Shown: positions 1 to 11,062 of the stretch, piece after piece | Position numbering within the stretch: the first letter of the stretch is position 1 | Layout of the letters: the number at the start of each line of letters is the position of its first letter | NCBI GenBank assembly: GCA_946902875.1 | Contig: OX336339.1 | Coordinates: 25,141,349-25,205,348 of the forward strand | Direction of reading: 5' to 3' | Source of the DNA: Nematopogon swammerdamellus | Taxonomy: Eukaryota > Arthropoda > Insecta > Lepidoptera > Adelidae | DNA length: 64,000 nucleotides | The notes under the pieces: model-generated | The model's database searches: none | What the model was told of the DNA's origin: nothing | Seen by the model: only the letters and a program-made list of their open reading frames with translations | Translations under genes and position numbers: made by a program

Positions 1-517
1 CATTGTTCATTTATTACATCTTTGGACAAAACTGCCGCTCAGACATGTCACACATTACATTTCATATAATATATTATTATTTTTTACATTTCATTTCATT
101 TAATTTGTAACACACTTAAATAAATATAAAAATACAGAAAAAAAAACAGTTTTGTGCATTAAAAGGCCATTAACTAGAGCAAAATTACAATAAAACATTA
201 AAATACATCGCATCAATAGACATGTCAAAGGTTAAAAATACAAATAAGTCAATATAAAAATAAAAGTAAAAAAGCTAGCATCAATAGAATTGTCAAATTT
301 AAGAAATAGTTACATTAAAGTTGTTGAATTAAATCAAATAAAAAACACAAAATTAAAACAAACATCTAGCATCAAAAGAATTGTCAAATTAGTCAAACTA
401 ATAAAAGTTAAAAAAATATATATATAAAAATTTAAAATATAAAAAAATACATAACCTTTCAAAAAAATATAACAATTTCTTACTTTTGCTTATTTCTAAC
501 ACAAAATTTATTCATTA
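1..517. other. AT-rich non-coding stretch with a short spaced repeat
   Basis: No gene is seen. A word close to agcatcaatagaattgtcaa occurs three times, at about 210, 277 and 367, in very AT-rich DNA. This suggests a decayed tandem repeat or transposon tail. Confidence 0.5.
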
Positions 518-566
518 CTAGCTGAGCCCGCGGCTCCGCTCGCGTGAAATTCGTATTCCAAAGAAG

Positions 567-860
567 AATGTAAGTAACTAAGGGCGAAGCCGAAGGCCGA
601 GCTGCGTTCAGGTAATCGATAAACCTTCTTAAAGAAAGTAACTAACTAAGGGCGAGGCCGAAGGCCGAGCTGCTTTCAGGTAAACGATAAATCTTTCTCA
701 AATAAAGGAAGTAAGTAAGGGCGAGGCCGAAGGCCGAGCTGCGTTCAGGAAGACGATAAACCTTCTGGAAAAAGGAAGGAACTCAGTGCGAGGCCGAAGG
801 CCGAGCTGCGTTCAGGTAAACCAAAAACCCTCTTCCGCCTTCGGGCCTCGCCCTTAAAGA
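567..860 (+). repeat. Minisatellite, ~65-bp units, left arm
   Basis: About four units, each containing gggcgaggccgaaggccgag then ctgcgttcagg, separated by AT-rich spacers such as gataaaccttct. The array ends with one inverted half unit around 835-857. The same unit fills 1485-1995 in the opposite orientation. Confidence 0.8.
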
Positions 861-955
861 CTTCCTTTCTTCGATAGAATATAATATCGTTTACTCAATC
901 TATTTATTTCATAAAAATAAAAAAGTAATATTAATAACTAAAGAATTAAACCTAC

Positions 956-1432
956 CTAACAAACATTAAAATAACTATCAAAACGGGCATTTTCAAATGT
1001 TCTTAGAGCACTTGCGGCATTACCCCGCTGGATGGCAAGGCTAACCTTTTGAATGAAGTACATAAGCCCTTGATGACGGGACACCAGTTGCGTCAACCAG
1101 CTCAAGCCTCTTTTGGCTTCACTGCTCCACGGACCGAGGGTTTCAACCGCAAACGCAACAAATTCGAAATCTTGAATTATATTTCTATATTTGCTGCGTT
1201 TGAGGCTCTCCGCCCCAGCCTCGGCCGCGCCAGCCGCTCTTGAAGATGTCCTAACGTGACTTGGAGCCAATGTGAGAACAAAACTGGCGTCCCACATCAA
1301 AGAACTACCCTTAGTCCATGGCACTAAGGTGATAGCATCGGGCCTCTTTCCATCCAGCCGGGAATAACCGCGAGGTTCTAGGATGCACGGTATATTTGCC
1401 GTTAGAAGCGTGGACTTTATAATAAAATTTAA
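956..1432 (-). pseudogene. LINE ORF2 C-terminal fragment, restriction-like endonuclease type
   Basis: The frame reads ...LEPRGYSRLDGKRPDAITLVPW... and ends ...RGNAASALRTFENARFDSYF. It matches the longer copy at 23744-24445 almost residue for residue, and begins where that copy is already mid-domain, so it is 5'-truncated. The RPD...D spacing is typical of the restriction-like endonuclease at the C-terminus of R2-group LINEs (family knowledge). About 15 residues before the QRGNAAS end are lost relative to the other copy. It is a dead fragment. Confidence 0.75.
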
Positions 1433-1484
1433 ATTAAATTAACTCAATCTTAATATTAATTAACTTTATTCGAGATGGTTTAGC

Positions 1485-1995
1485 TTCTTCCTGAACGCAG
1501 CTCGGCCTTCGGCCTCGCCCTTAGTTACTTGCTTTCTTTGAGATGGTTTATCATTTGTCAGAACGTAGCTCGGCCTTCTGCCTCGCCTTAGTTGCTTACT
1601 TTCTTCAAGATGGTTTAGCTTCTTCCTGAACGCAGCTCGGCCTTCGGCCTCGCCCTTAGTTACTTGCTTTCTTCGAGATGCTTTTTCAATTATCCGAACG
1701 TAGCTCGGCCTTCGGCCTCGCCTTAGTTACTTACTTTCTTCAAGATGGTTTAGCTTCTTCCTGAACGCAGTTCGGCCTGCGGCCTCGCCCATAGTTACTT
1801 ACTTTCTTCGAGAAGGTTTATGGTCTTCCAGAATAGAGCTCGGCCTTCGGCCTCGCCCTTAGTTACTTACTTTCTTCAAGAATATTTTTCTTCTTCCTGA
1901 ACTCAGCTCCGCCTTCCGCCTCCCCTTAGTTACTTTCATCGAGAAAGAATATCGTTTACGTGAGCGCAGATCAGCCTTCGGGCCCGCCTTTAGTT
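1485..1995 (-). repeat. Minisatellite, ~62-65-bp units, right arm (inverted)
   Basis: Seven to eight units, each with cctgaacgcagctcggcctt then cggcctcgccc, followed by ttagttacttactttctt. It is the reverse complement of the 567-860 array. The whole 567-1995 interval is therefore a large imperfect inverted repeat around the LINE fragment. Confidence 0.8.
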
Positions 1996-2139
1996 ACTTA
2001 CTTTCTTTTTTTTAAATACGAATTTCACGCGAGCGAAGCCGCGGGCAACAGATATATAAATTTTATTGCACCAATGACAGCGACATAACTTCGACTTTCA
2101 ATTATTATTTTTATTTATCAAACAATTTGTCACCGGCCA

Positions 2140-2700
2140 GCTCACGTCGAGATGACAGTTCTCCGTTGTCAACATGACATTTAAAATAGTTTTTTACCTT
2201 TACTTTGGATTACGTGATTTTTATTATATTTTTTAATTATTATGTTCATCCGGGATATACACTGTCACTATAAAAAGTTTCGTCAAATTCCGTTCAGTGG
2301 TTTTTGCGAGATGCGCGTACAAATAGGCATTTTTGCATTTACGATTTTATGATATGTATAGAAAGAATAGATATGTATAGACTATTGTGTTCAAGTTATA
2401 AAAAAGAAGAACTGTCATTTTCGTTGTATCTACTTATTTTTAAATTTCGAATGAATATTTTATTCAAATTGTATTTGCTGACAGTTCTCAAGATATAATT
2501 ATGCACTTTGGACTACGTGATTTTAAACGCGCAATAATGTTTATAATTGTAAATTTTTTTTTATTTTTGTTATTTTTTTTTACGTATTATGTTAACCCGG
2601 CATATAAACTGCCACTATACAAAGTTTCGTCTAATTCCGTTCAGTGGTTTTTGCGTGATGCGCGTACAGACAAACAAACAAACAAACAAACATTTTAAAA
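2140..2700 (+). repeat. Pair of diverged direct repeats (~220 bp each)
   Basis: 2205-2330 and 2500-2690 share tttggattacgtgattttta / tttggactacgtgatttta and ttccgttcagtggtttttgc followed by gatgcgcgtaca. The second copy ends in (acaa)n. This is probably the tail of a non-autonomous element that inserted or duplicated twice. The family was not recognised. Confidence 0.6.
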
Positions 2701-2797
2701 ACTGTTCTAACATGTTCAGTATCTCATTTTAAGCCACCCTGGTTAGTTTTTTTCCGAATACATTCAATGTACAGACTTTCTTACCTCTACGATTTTA

Positions 2798-3425
2798 TTA
2801 TATGTATAGATAAAATTCCTGGATAGAGTAGTACGATTTTTTTAGGAGGTATTTTTTTATTTCTCTCTTAAATCCTCCATCTCCCAGTTTTACATAATTC
2901 GTTGGTAACCTATTATACAGCTTTATACTTTGGGAGATGAAGCTTTTGGACATTTTTGCTAGCCGTGATGTCACGGGTCTGAGTTTCTGTCTCTGCCTTG
3001 TGTTATAAACTATGGAAGTCGCCGTTAACAGGAATGTCTTGAATATTTTGACGAGCGTATAAAATATTTTGTCTAATATATTCACCGGGCAGTGTCCCGA
3101 TTCCAAGTTTTTTAAACACAAGTCTACAAGATTCTCTTGGACCCATACCCATGACAGCACGAATAGCGCGTTTTTGAAGCCTAAATATTCTTTCCCACGT
3201 AGCACAGTACCCCCACAACATCAACCCGTATGACATCATAATACTGTGGAAGTAAGCAAAAAAGTTTTTTAGCTATGCTGTCTGTGTGTTTTTCCCATTT
3301 TAATTTTTCGTCTAGAGTAATTCCCAAAAATTTGATTTTTGAGACTCTCGTTAACTTATGGTTTCCGACCTGAATGTCGTACGGCTTGGTGCTGTGTTTC
3401 AGGGAAAATCGCATGTACTGTGTGT
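2798..3425 (-). pseudogene. Jockey/CR1-type LINE reverse transcriptase, C-terminal fragment
   Basis: Three overlapping minus-strand frames together give the classic end of a LINE polymerase: KIKFLGITLDEKLKWEKHTD, then MMSYGLMLWG, then RIFRLQKRAIRAVMGMGPRE, then KSFISQSIKLYNRLP. These are the post-palm region and thumb-side block of Jockey-like retrotransposons. Frameshifts near 3010 and 3230 separate the blocks, and the upstream catalytic palm is absent, so it is a 5'-truncated, inactive insertion. Confidence 0.85.
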
Positions 3426-3452
3426 TATCTATGTTTTTATCTATGTTATTAT

Positions 3453-3592
3453 TGTGGCGGATATAACAAGAAATAATGAAAAATAGAAATAAAAAGTAAA
3501 AAAAATACTAAGGGGGGTGACAAGAAACGAGATTTTTCCATCGTTTTTTTTTTTTGTGTTGCGGAAACCTCGGTGCGCGCACTTGGCTGGTT
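3453..3592 (-). mobile_element. Family A short interspersed element, fragment
   Basis: It contains ggcggatataacaagaaata and the head, read in reverse, as cggtgcgcgcacttggctgg. Family A (full copies 18293-18650, 29623-29930, 49583-49945, 57559-57836) starts aaccggccaagtgcgagtcg. It carries ttcaacgggctacctattac and a (cagacg)n tract, and ends ggcgtaggcttagtaatagg then tacggaaccctaaaaa. Confidence 0.75.
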
Positions 3593-3604
3593 TTCTATTA
3601 TTTT

Positions 3605-3879
3605 GTCATTACATACAAACCCTCTCACTATTCACACTAGGTCTCAGCCCCCCTCACGTCTGTCTCTCACTAGGCATTTTCTTGGCAGATTTGTGAATAC
3701 AGATATTCTATTAGATACCTATTGCTTATAACTTAAATGACTGACGAATCTAAGTGTATTTTGTGTACCTACATATGATGAAGGAAATAAATAAATAAAT
3801 AATATAAAATATATATATATATTATATGCAAATAATAATTAATAAATAACTACCTTACATTAATAAAAGACTAAAGTAC
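3605..3879. other. No gene; AT microsatellite
   Basis: Only ordinary AT-rich DNA, with a short (aaat)n and (at)n stretch at about 3785-3830. Confidence 0.5.
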
Positions 3880-4185
3880 ATATCACACACGCTGAATCCC
3901 GACAATCGGGGTAAGCAGAGCAATCGGTGTTGTGCTGCAAGAACTCTGGTAAATTACAGCACAACACCGACCACCACGTTTCGCAAATTATTCGACCAAG
4001 ATTTTCGATCAAGCAGCAAGTAAGGCACGAAGACCCACCTGCTGCATGACTTGGTGGAAGTACCATGCCAAGGTGAGAGGTGGCGAGCCTGTCGCTCTTT
4101 AGCACGGCATCTTGTCCTTATCTCTTAGTCTGGCCTTTTACGACATGCACGGGGAGAGATGCAGTGAGGCTATTCTTTTTAAGTT
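3880..4185 (-). mobile_element. Family C interspersed repeat, near full length
   Basis: It reads cccgacaatcggggtaagca, then acagcacaacaccgaccacc, gcagcaagtaaggc, cttttacgacatgcacgggg and agagatgcagtg. Thirteen copies or pieces were found: 3880, 7545, 21388, 23108, 24500, 24914, 30890, 31438, 32086, 35450, 41770, 52268 and 53545. Several end in a (tatg)n tail, as a retroposed element would. The class (SINE or LINE 3' end) is undecided. Confidence 0.7.
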
Positions 4186-4267
4186 CCAAAATAAAACTAA
4201 TTAATGTTATATACATAATTAAAAAAAAAACTATTATAAAAATTTAGTAAACCTTAAAAAAATTATA

Positions 4268-4560
4268 AACAACAAAAATCGTTCAGGAACAGAAGAGCCG
4301 GAATTGCAGCGGTGCCGGGAACCACCAACGACGTCAGCATCCATGGGCGGGCGGAAAGGCTCCCATAACGCTCGCAGCGGTCCCCCTCTGCACGGCCAGA
4401 CTGACGCGCTGGAGGAGGAACGAGCCGGCCCGACTGTCGCCAGACGATTCGCGCAGCCTCTTGCTCAGCTCCCTCATCAATTTGTTTTCCGGCTGCGCAA
4501 ATCGGACCTTAAGTTTCTATTGCGATTTACAGAGATTTAAAAGAATTTCATTATGGATCT
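4268..4560. other. GC-rich anonymous repeat fragment
   Basis: A GC-rich island in AT-rich surroundings. Its start, gccggaattgcagcggtgcc, recurs at 35740-35760, and a shorter gcagcggtgccgg occurs near 49540. The open frames here show no recognised motif. It is probably a transposon piece. Confidence 0.4.
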
Positions 4561-4939
4561 GCAATTTAAATGTAAGACTTCGAGGTGACTCTAGTCGTCC
4601 AACTAATCTGCTTCCTACGACCGCAACACTTGCTTACACCTACAAAGGAATTCCCTGCGTTTACTACCTACCTAATTAGCGATGGAAGCGCTATTTGTCA
4701 TTCGTGTGTTATTTCCTATGCTAAACGCACGACAATTGTCTAACTTAATAATAGCCATGGGATTGTAATGATACGTGCACTTCTATGTAAATACCGCGAA
4801 TAATGTGCAATGACGGAGTTCTTCCATGCTCTCTTGGCGTGATTTAAATACTTATTTAGAAAACATTAAAATTAAAATCTTAGCCTGCTATTGGTTGTCT
4901 TATGTAAACCAACATGAATGGCTGGGCCGATAGATCAAT

Positions 4940-5440
4940 GGTCCGGTCGATAGAGCCAAAATCACCTCTCCTCGAGAAACCAAGCTCAGTTAGTGCCATA
5001 CCAGCAGATTTGCGGACTATTGCTAGGCTCACTAGCCTGTTAATACGACGTTTGAAGACATTCAGGTTAAAGGATTCGCTGGCCGGAAGACTACGGACAC
5101 TAGCGGTGCGAACGATTTAGAGTACCGATGGGTTCTCAAAAGCCCAATGTCAACAATAAAAGGGTGCTGAGTCTCTCTGCGACGAGTCATGCTGAGATAG
5201 GACGGGAGGCAGGGAATAAGGGATGCTAGTTCCACATAGCAGCGTCCGTGATAGTATCTGTAGAACAGACTAAGCGAACCTAGACCATTTGTAAGTTTCG
5301 GGTCACCAACAAGGAAGGATGGCTCGGCGCTGTATTGAGTCCAAGGACGCTAGCAGATATTGGGGACTACCCTCCCAGATGTGACCACAGTACTCCATCA
5401 CCGGCCTAATCTGTGTTTTGTACAACAGGAATAGTTATGC
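4940..5440 (-). pseudogene. Jockey/R1-like LINE reverse transcriptase, C-terminal fragment
   Basis: Reverse reading gives LYKTQIRPVMEYCGHIWEGS, then LASLDSIQRRA, LGSLSLFYRYYHGRCYVELA, then THRYSKSFAPLV and, after a frameshift, NVFKRRINRL. This is the well-known tail of Jockey-type LINE polymerases, where the Y-x-C-x-H-x-W and GRC-x-x-EL blocks are conserved. It is frameshifted and lacks the 5' part. It is distinct from the copy at 2798-3425. Confidence 0.85.
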
Positions 5441-6006
5441 CGGTGAAAAGAACTGCTACAGATGCTTGGTTAAATCCCAGTTATAATAAGTTCATACCTC
5501 AGTCACTTTGTTCAGATCGCATAATGATGAAAAGTACCAATTAGTTGAAAGATCTTATAAATTTAGATGTTGTGTAGAGTGCTTTGTTTATTGTTTATTT
5601 CATTCGTATTCCAGTAAAACTGCACTCGAACTTGCCACAATTTGTCCTATCCGGTTCGAAGAAGAACCGACAAGAAACTTCGCAGGGTATTTTTTTTTCA
5701 TACATATTATTACAAGTATTTCAGGGTTCTAGCCTAGCCACATAATAACATAGCCTACACAGTCTATCGAAAACACAGCTTGAGAGCAAGATTGACAATT
5801 TTACTGAGAGACTGAGAGTTCTGACTACAAAGAATTATTAATTAAGTGTATCTGGTGCATAGAACCTTTGTCAAACTTTGATACGTAATTTCTATCAACT
5901 TAATTATGTTAGTACATTAAACATACTACAATATAGTATAATAGTCAAAAATATTAATATATGTATAATATAAATATTAAGATCCTTGAAGTATCAAGTT
6001 TTCAAT
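5441..6006. other. No gene seen
   Basis: AT-rich DNA without recognisable coding or repeat structure. The small frame at 5508-5732 shows no motif. Confidence 0.4.
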
Positions 6007-6408
6007 CTCTACTTCTTGTAAAAGGGAAAGTCTGTCTATATGTATTTATGTTTTAGGTAAACTCCGGAACCGCTGAATGTATTTTGATGCGGTTTGTACC
6101 AATTAAATAATGGTTCTTGAGGCTCACTATAGGCTATGTACCTTCACGCTAAATACCAATAGGGCTGGGCAGTATCAAAGAAAGTATTATATGAACGGAA
6201 TTTAGTGTCGAATGGTAGAGCCGGATGGAGAGGGGAGATAAAGGAGGGGAGAGAGTGGGAGGGGAAGAGCCGAGAGAGGAAAGGATGGAAAGGGGGAGGG
6301 AGAGATAGAGAGAGAATATAAAAGAAGCTATCGTTTATTATCATTTTTGCGTTTGAATCTGATTTGCTATTAAACGGAGTCTACCGCGAGCTAAGCCGCG
6401 GGCAAGAG
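6007..6408 (+). mobile_element. Helitron-like non-autonomous element
   Basis: It begins A|TCTCTACTTCTTGTAAAAGG and ends gccgcgggcaagagCTAG|T, the TC...CTAG layout with A/T flanks that marks Helitrons. The interior carries gtaaactccgga, gatgcggttt and ggctcactataggctat, shared with the copy at 58951-59212. A strongly purine-biased tract of about 90 bp (6225-6315) sits in the middle and is absent from that copy. Confidence 0.65.
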
Positions 6409-6479
6409 CTAGTGGGTTACTATAATTATGGTACTCATCGTACCAAGTCAATCACAATCTTTGAAAATCTTTTTTTTTT

Positions 6480-6576
6480 TCAGCGAATAGGGCTGGAGAT
6501 TCAAAGGGGCAACGCGGCTAGTGTTTTGGGTACGGTGGGGGAGTCGGCGGAGATGGATGAAATTTTTTTTATTTAA
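6480..6576 (+). pseudogene. RLE-LINE 3'-terminal coding scrap
   Basis: The frame gives [20 protein letters not shown], matching the end of the 23744-24445 ORF. Only the last ~25 codons and some 3' UTR remain. Confidence 0.65.
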
Positions 6577-6781
6577 TAGGTGTTAGGTCATTTAGGTTAT
6601 GGTGATTTACTTATAGGTGAATTTGTATATTTTTTATTAAAGACATCTTTGAAAATTAAGTAAATAGTTTCTAGAAATCTCCAAATGGAGTGTCCGTTCG
6701 CGTAGGTAACCCAGTGATATTTATGAAATTAAAGTTAGAATATATTAGGACAAACTTGTGCATGTTATGACGGGTCAGGAG

Positions 6782-6975
6782 AAACTATAGAGCTTTCACA
6801 CAACAGACGTGTGGGGTAGATTATTAACCGTTTACTACATCTAATGTGGAACGCACTCGCTGCCCAAATATTGCCCCCAAGTACAGTATCGGGTCCTTCA
6901 AGAGAGGCGTAAATAGGTACCTGTCAGGCCGGCATGCGCAGACGCAGCCCCCGCGTGCGACCGAAGGTGCTTGGT
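6782..6975 (+). pseudogene. LINE C-terminal scrap
   Basis: The frame contains APKYSIGSFKRGVNRYLSGR, the SFKR-x-x-NRYL ending seen in Jockey-like LINEs. A related piece, FKRGVNRHLS, lies at 53082-53112. Confidence 0.5.
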
Positions 6976-6980
6976 CGTGG

Positions 6981-7407
6981 TTTTTTTTTTTTTATGTAAT
7001 CCGGTATGGCTTACATAAAAATCCGGGTGGCTGAGTCGGAGGGGCCAAAGCACATACTCCGACCAGCCAATATCACCTCCGAGAAGGTAGGTGCCATACC
7101 GGAGACTTCCCTGGATTGCTGGCTATACTGGACTAGAGGAGAACACAACCGAGGTTGCTATGCGGCCATCTTACATCCAGTACGGTGGTACCAACCCAGT
7201 CGGCTACAATTTGAGCCTACCACCTAGTAAGGGGCAAGGGAAGGGACCTACAGTTTTACACCGGTTCCGAACGGTGAAGCAGCAGGTGTAGGTATGCACG
7301 TAAATTTTTTCGTCAGAAAAAACTCATTGGTACACGTCGGCCGGATTCGAACCTCGGACCTCTCGCATGAGAGGCCGGTGCCCAAACCACTCGGCCACCC
7401 GCCGCCG
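6981..7407 (-). mobile_element. SINE A (tRNA-headed), full length
   Basis: Read in reverse it starts gcggcgggtggccgagtggt, with box A TGGCCGAGTGG and box B ggTTCGAATCCgg, then a shared body (caccggttccgaa, gtagccgactgggttgg, ctctagtccagtatagccag). It ends taccggattacataaaaaaa. The head resembles a long-variable-arm tRNA (Ser/Leu type). The poly(T) at 6981-6993 is its poly(A) tail on the other strand. Other copies: 21244, 31733, 51655, 59728. Confidence 0.9.
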
Positions 7408-7408
7408 T

Positions 7409-7480
7409 TAGACACCTTATGGGTGGCTCGGCGCCACACACTGCTGCCTACTGCCAATTCAGTGGCGCTACAAGGCACGC
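7409..7480. repeat. Short dispersed segment
   Basis: gttagacaccttatgggtgg followed by ctcggcg recurs inverted at 39130-39180. The family is unknown. Confidence 0.4.
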
Positions 7481-7544
7481 TTCTTATAAAAAGAATAATC
7501 TAGTAGATTCCACAAAGGATCCCAGTGGCCCTAGTGTTCAAAAA

Positions 7545-7665
7545 ATTGCGGTATAAGATCCGCTTGCTAACGTGGTGGTTGGTGTTGTGCTGTAATTTAC
7601 CAGTGTTATTGCAGCACCAACACCTATTACTCTGCTTATCCCGATTGTCGGGATACAGCGTGTGG
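7545..7665 (+). mobile_element. Family C repeat, 3' half
   Basis: It contains gtgttgtgctgtaatttacc and gattgtcgggatacagcgtg then tggtatgtag. See 3880-4185. Confidence 0.65.
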
Positions 7666-8410
7666 TATGTAGGCAGATAAATAGGATATCTTATATACTA
7701 CTATAGAGTCAGTCGGTTATTTAGCGTGTAAGAGTCCACTGCTGGACATAGCCCCTCCAATTTTCCTCCAATTCTCCCGGCCTTCAGCGGTGCGGAATCG
7801 CGCCTCGATAATATCCGATAATATATTATCTGCTAATAAAATCCAACTAATGAAGTCGCATTCCCGGTTAAAACCATGCATATTGGAGTTGCATTAAGTT
7901 TGCTCTAGTTAGGAAAAGCAAGGACGGGCATAGTGCCTACTAGTAAAGTGATCCCGACGCCAATGTAATTTGTTCGATATCTACAATCTAGGAAACCGCC
8001 GCCGTATGGCATTAAGCAACTTTTATACTGCGGAAAATCGGTGGAAACGCGACCGTTGGCCGTGGAGTGGAGTAGAATTCCACTTTACTAGGAAATCGTC
8101 TCGGAAGCGACAGACATTGATGCATTGGCGCCGTGCTCGTCGTCGGAATGTCTTCTCACGGCGTGCGGCGCGGCGGGGATCTTGATAGCTGCCATCTTGA
8201 AATTACTGTCGACACTTCGGTTTGATAGAACGTCAACTTCTACTTAGTTCGCATTAGCAACTGACTCGATAAATGTAGATAGATAGATAGATAGAAAAGA
8301 TGTTTACACTATTAAATTGTAGATGTTTCTGATATTTTGCAGTTTTTTGTGTAATTGGTTCTATGTTAAATACATTTAATACAGAAGTAGGTAGGCAAGT
8401 AAGATATAAT

Positions 8411-8701
8411 CACAGAGCATCAAATACCTACCGCGCGCGCCCCCTACTAGAGACGCCCTAAGCGATAATATTTGAAACCCAAAAACTACACGCAGTGCTG
8501 CTAGCGCTTCGTATGTGTGTGTGTGTGTGCTAGTATCGACACTACACACAAAGAGGAGCAAGTTAGGTACACGCACAAAACAATGCACACGCACAACACA
8601 CATATGTAAGTCATAGGCCACGCCCACAGGCTTCAACGGCGTTGTAGAGAAATCGCGCTCAGGGCGCCTCTAGGAGGGGCGCGCGCATTTGATGCTCTGT
8701 G
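8411..8701. mobile_element. hAT-type MITE with perfect 8-bp target duplication
   Basis: The 291-bp element starts CACAGAGCATCAAAT and ends in its exact reverse complement. After a short indel the inverted repeat continues through a CGCGCGCCCC block, giving about 50 bp of TIR. Both flanks are GATATAAT (8403-8410 and 8702-8709), the 8-bp duplication typical of the hAT superfamily. The interior is low-complexity CA/GT with no transposase. Confidence 0.9.
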
Positions 8702-8865
8702 GATATAATCAACGTTTAATTTATTTTAATTTTTAACGCATATTTTCATCTATATTTAAACGGTTTTATTTAGCTTGACCCCGTATATGTGTTTGTAAAC
8801 TTAAATATTTTATTTAATACAAACTACCAATTATTTAAATATAAAGAAAAAAAAACAACAAAGAT

Positions 8866-9000
8866 AGAAAATTCTTTGTTGCTCCAAGAAACATTCAACA
8901 GAAATAAGTACATTAGAAAATTTACATAAAGTGCAAAGGCGGACGTATCCCTTACAGATATTTCTTATAGTTAACCTTTGTATGTTTGAGATTCGATTAA
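8866..9000 (-). mobile_element. LINE/SINE 3' end with TATC-type tail
   Basis: Read in reverse: gggatacgtccgcctttgca, tttatgtaaattttctaatg, then caacaaagaattttctatc. The same tail occurs at 61926-62058, where it ends in (tatc)n, and a diverged form at 43850-43960. Confidence 0.6.
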
Positions 9001-9119
9001 TTAGTGGAATTTAAGTAGGTATTAGCAAAAGGGTTGAGCGTGAAAATTGAATTATAAAATAATAATAAGAATACTTATTAATAATACATGTAAGTACATG
9101 ATAATTAAGCCATACTTGT

Positions 9120-10480
9120 GTTAATACATATAAATTACTAAATGTAAACAATATAATATAAATAATATCTACTACACTATACTACCACCTACTTGTACAT
9201 CCAGGTATGAAACAATAGGTTTTTTTAGGATTTTCACATTGTCGGAGATAATACAGGCTTAGGTGTTTTTTGAATAAGGGAAGCGATTTGCATTGTCGGA
9301 TAAAGTGTGATAGTCAATTCCACAGTCGTGCTGTAAATGAGTTCGTATGTAAATAAAAACCAGTTTTATGAGAGGATATAGCTAGAATATTATCATGACC
9401 TATCACGTTTTATAAATATTGAAATACTTTTACCTTCGATAGATGAATAGGAGGAAACACTCCAGAAATCCATAACCAGCTACCAATTACAAAATATTTG
9501 AACAGACGCCAAGAACGGAAGCCATAATTAAAAAGTTCAAGCTAGGCAATATCAAACTGCCAAAACAATTCCACTTAGTCGTAAACGCCCCAGTATGTTT
9601 AACTTCTGGCAAAAACTTACAAAAGTTCACAATATATAGACAAAATCAGGTCCAAAGTACAAATTGCTACTGATACTGAATTTGACAATATTTTGGATGG
9701 TTTAGCTTGAGAAAAAACTGTAAGTGCAGAAGAGAAGGTAGATAAACGTACTAAGTACCTATGCTACAGAACTAAGTATATAAGACGGGAATTCAACGCA
9801 GAAAATATTTTAAGGATATTGATGTCACCCGCGTATTACAATACGAGGATAATTTTGTTAATGACGCTGCAAGGGGAAAATCGAATTATCCTTGTTACAA
9901 AAACATCACTGTCTGAAATACCAGCGAGTCTGGAAACACCATAACATGTTTGTTAATGCTATGTCTATAAACAAAACATGTAGCTTTTCTGATTGTCAGT
10001 GATAATGGTTTCTAAAATTAATTGTTCACTAAAGGGTTATGAAAATCTTGAATAAAATAATAACAGAAATACGAATTGGGAATGCAAGGTGCTTTGGTAG
10101 CTTTAAAATAGCCACATACCTATGTTATACCTACATTTTCAAAATCTGTGTCATGCAATATCCATGTCCAATAAATGTGCAGACAAAGGATATACAATAA
10201 TTGCCGTTTAGATAGCGTGTATGGTAGACTATTCAGCAATTCCAATGTATCAGCAGCAGATAGGAAGAAACTAGACTGATTTTAACTCAGAGAGAACGCT
10301 CTTTTGCTACTATTCGATCTTCTACACATGTTCTCTGATTATTCATCTTCATAGGAGATCGGAAAGGCTCATCCTAAATCTACGCACATTCTAGTAGACT
10401 ATCCGCTAGTTTGTCAACCGACTTCCAAAAAGAAAGAGATTCTCAATAATTAGTCTGTATGTTTTTTTTTTGTGCACGTT
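9120..10480. other. No gene recognised
   Basis: 1.3 kb of AT-rich DNA. No open frame has a recognisable motif, and there are no clear inverted or tandem repeats. Confidence 0.4.
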
Positions 10481-10716
10481 ACTCGATTCTCGGCTAATTC
10501 TAAACCAATTTTGATGATTCTTTTTTTCATGTGTAAGATATATCTCTGGGGTGGTCGTTTCATAATATGTTTTAAAGAATACCACTCCTAAGGTTGGGAA
10601 ATTAAGGGATAATTACTTTCAGACTAAGGATTTTTTTCAATCACCTACTTTCCGTCAACAATATTATGTGATATTACCAAAAATAGTGAAATAAAAAAAC
10701 CGTCTTAAAAAAAATT

Positions 10717-10872
10717 ACCGACTTCCCTAAAAAGTATTCAATAATTTTTTGATCTTGAGTAGAAGGCGGTACAAAAGCACACCTGAAAATTTATAGATGG
10801 ACCCTTTTGTTCGTTTGTACCGCCTTCTACTCAAGATCAAAATATTATTTAATGCTTTTTAGGGAAGTCGGT
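10717..10872. mobile_element. Foldback MITE
   Basis: The arms accgacttccctaaaaag... and ...ctttttagggaagtcggt are inverted. They continue through a shared gatcttgagtagaaggcggt then acaaa block, giving ~60-bp arms and a ~35-bp loop. There is no coding capacity. Confidence 0.8.
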
Positions 10873-10966
10873 TTAATGTTTTTTTAAACAGTGTTTTGGT
10901 TATAAAGGATCAATTGCGTAATACCAGAAACCGACGAGCATGTATGAAAAATATTATGAGTTTGGA

Positions 10967-11062
10967 AGAGCCGTCAGAGGTGTGTCAAGACCGTGGCACC
11001 TGGAGATCCGATTTCTCTGCCTACTATCTCATTGGAATATAGGCGTAACTTTATGTATGTAC
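10967..11062 (+). mobile_element. LINE 3' terminus
   Basis: gtgtcaagaccgtggcacct, ggagatccgatttctctgcc and cgtaactttatgtatgta match the better copy at 47460-47570 (DRGTWRSVVSAYPTGKQA in frame, then (tatg)n). It is the end of an RTE-like LINE. Confidence 0.6.

Larger units (their letters stand above)
518..2055. mobile_element. Composite flanked by inverted Helitron-like 3' ends
   Basis: The left edge reads A|CTAGctgagcccgcgg followed by ctccgctcgcgtg and aaattcgtatt. The right edge (2014-2051) is the reverse complement, with tacgaatttcacgcgagcga then agccgcgggcaacag. The same end followed by CTAG|T recurs at 6408, 23308, 30195 and 59212. Between the ends lie two inverted minisatellite blocks and a LINE fragment. 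The Helitron assignment rests on the CTAG|T 3' end and T target. It could be two facing copies or one element with captured DNA. Confidence 0.55.
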
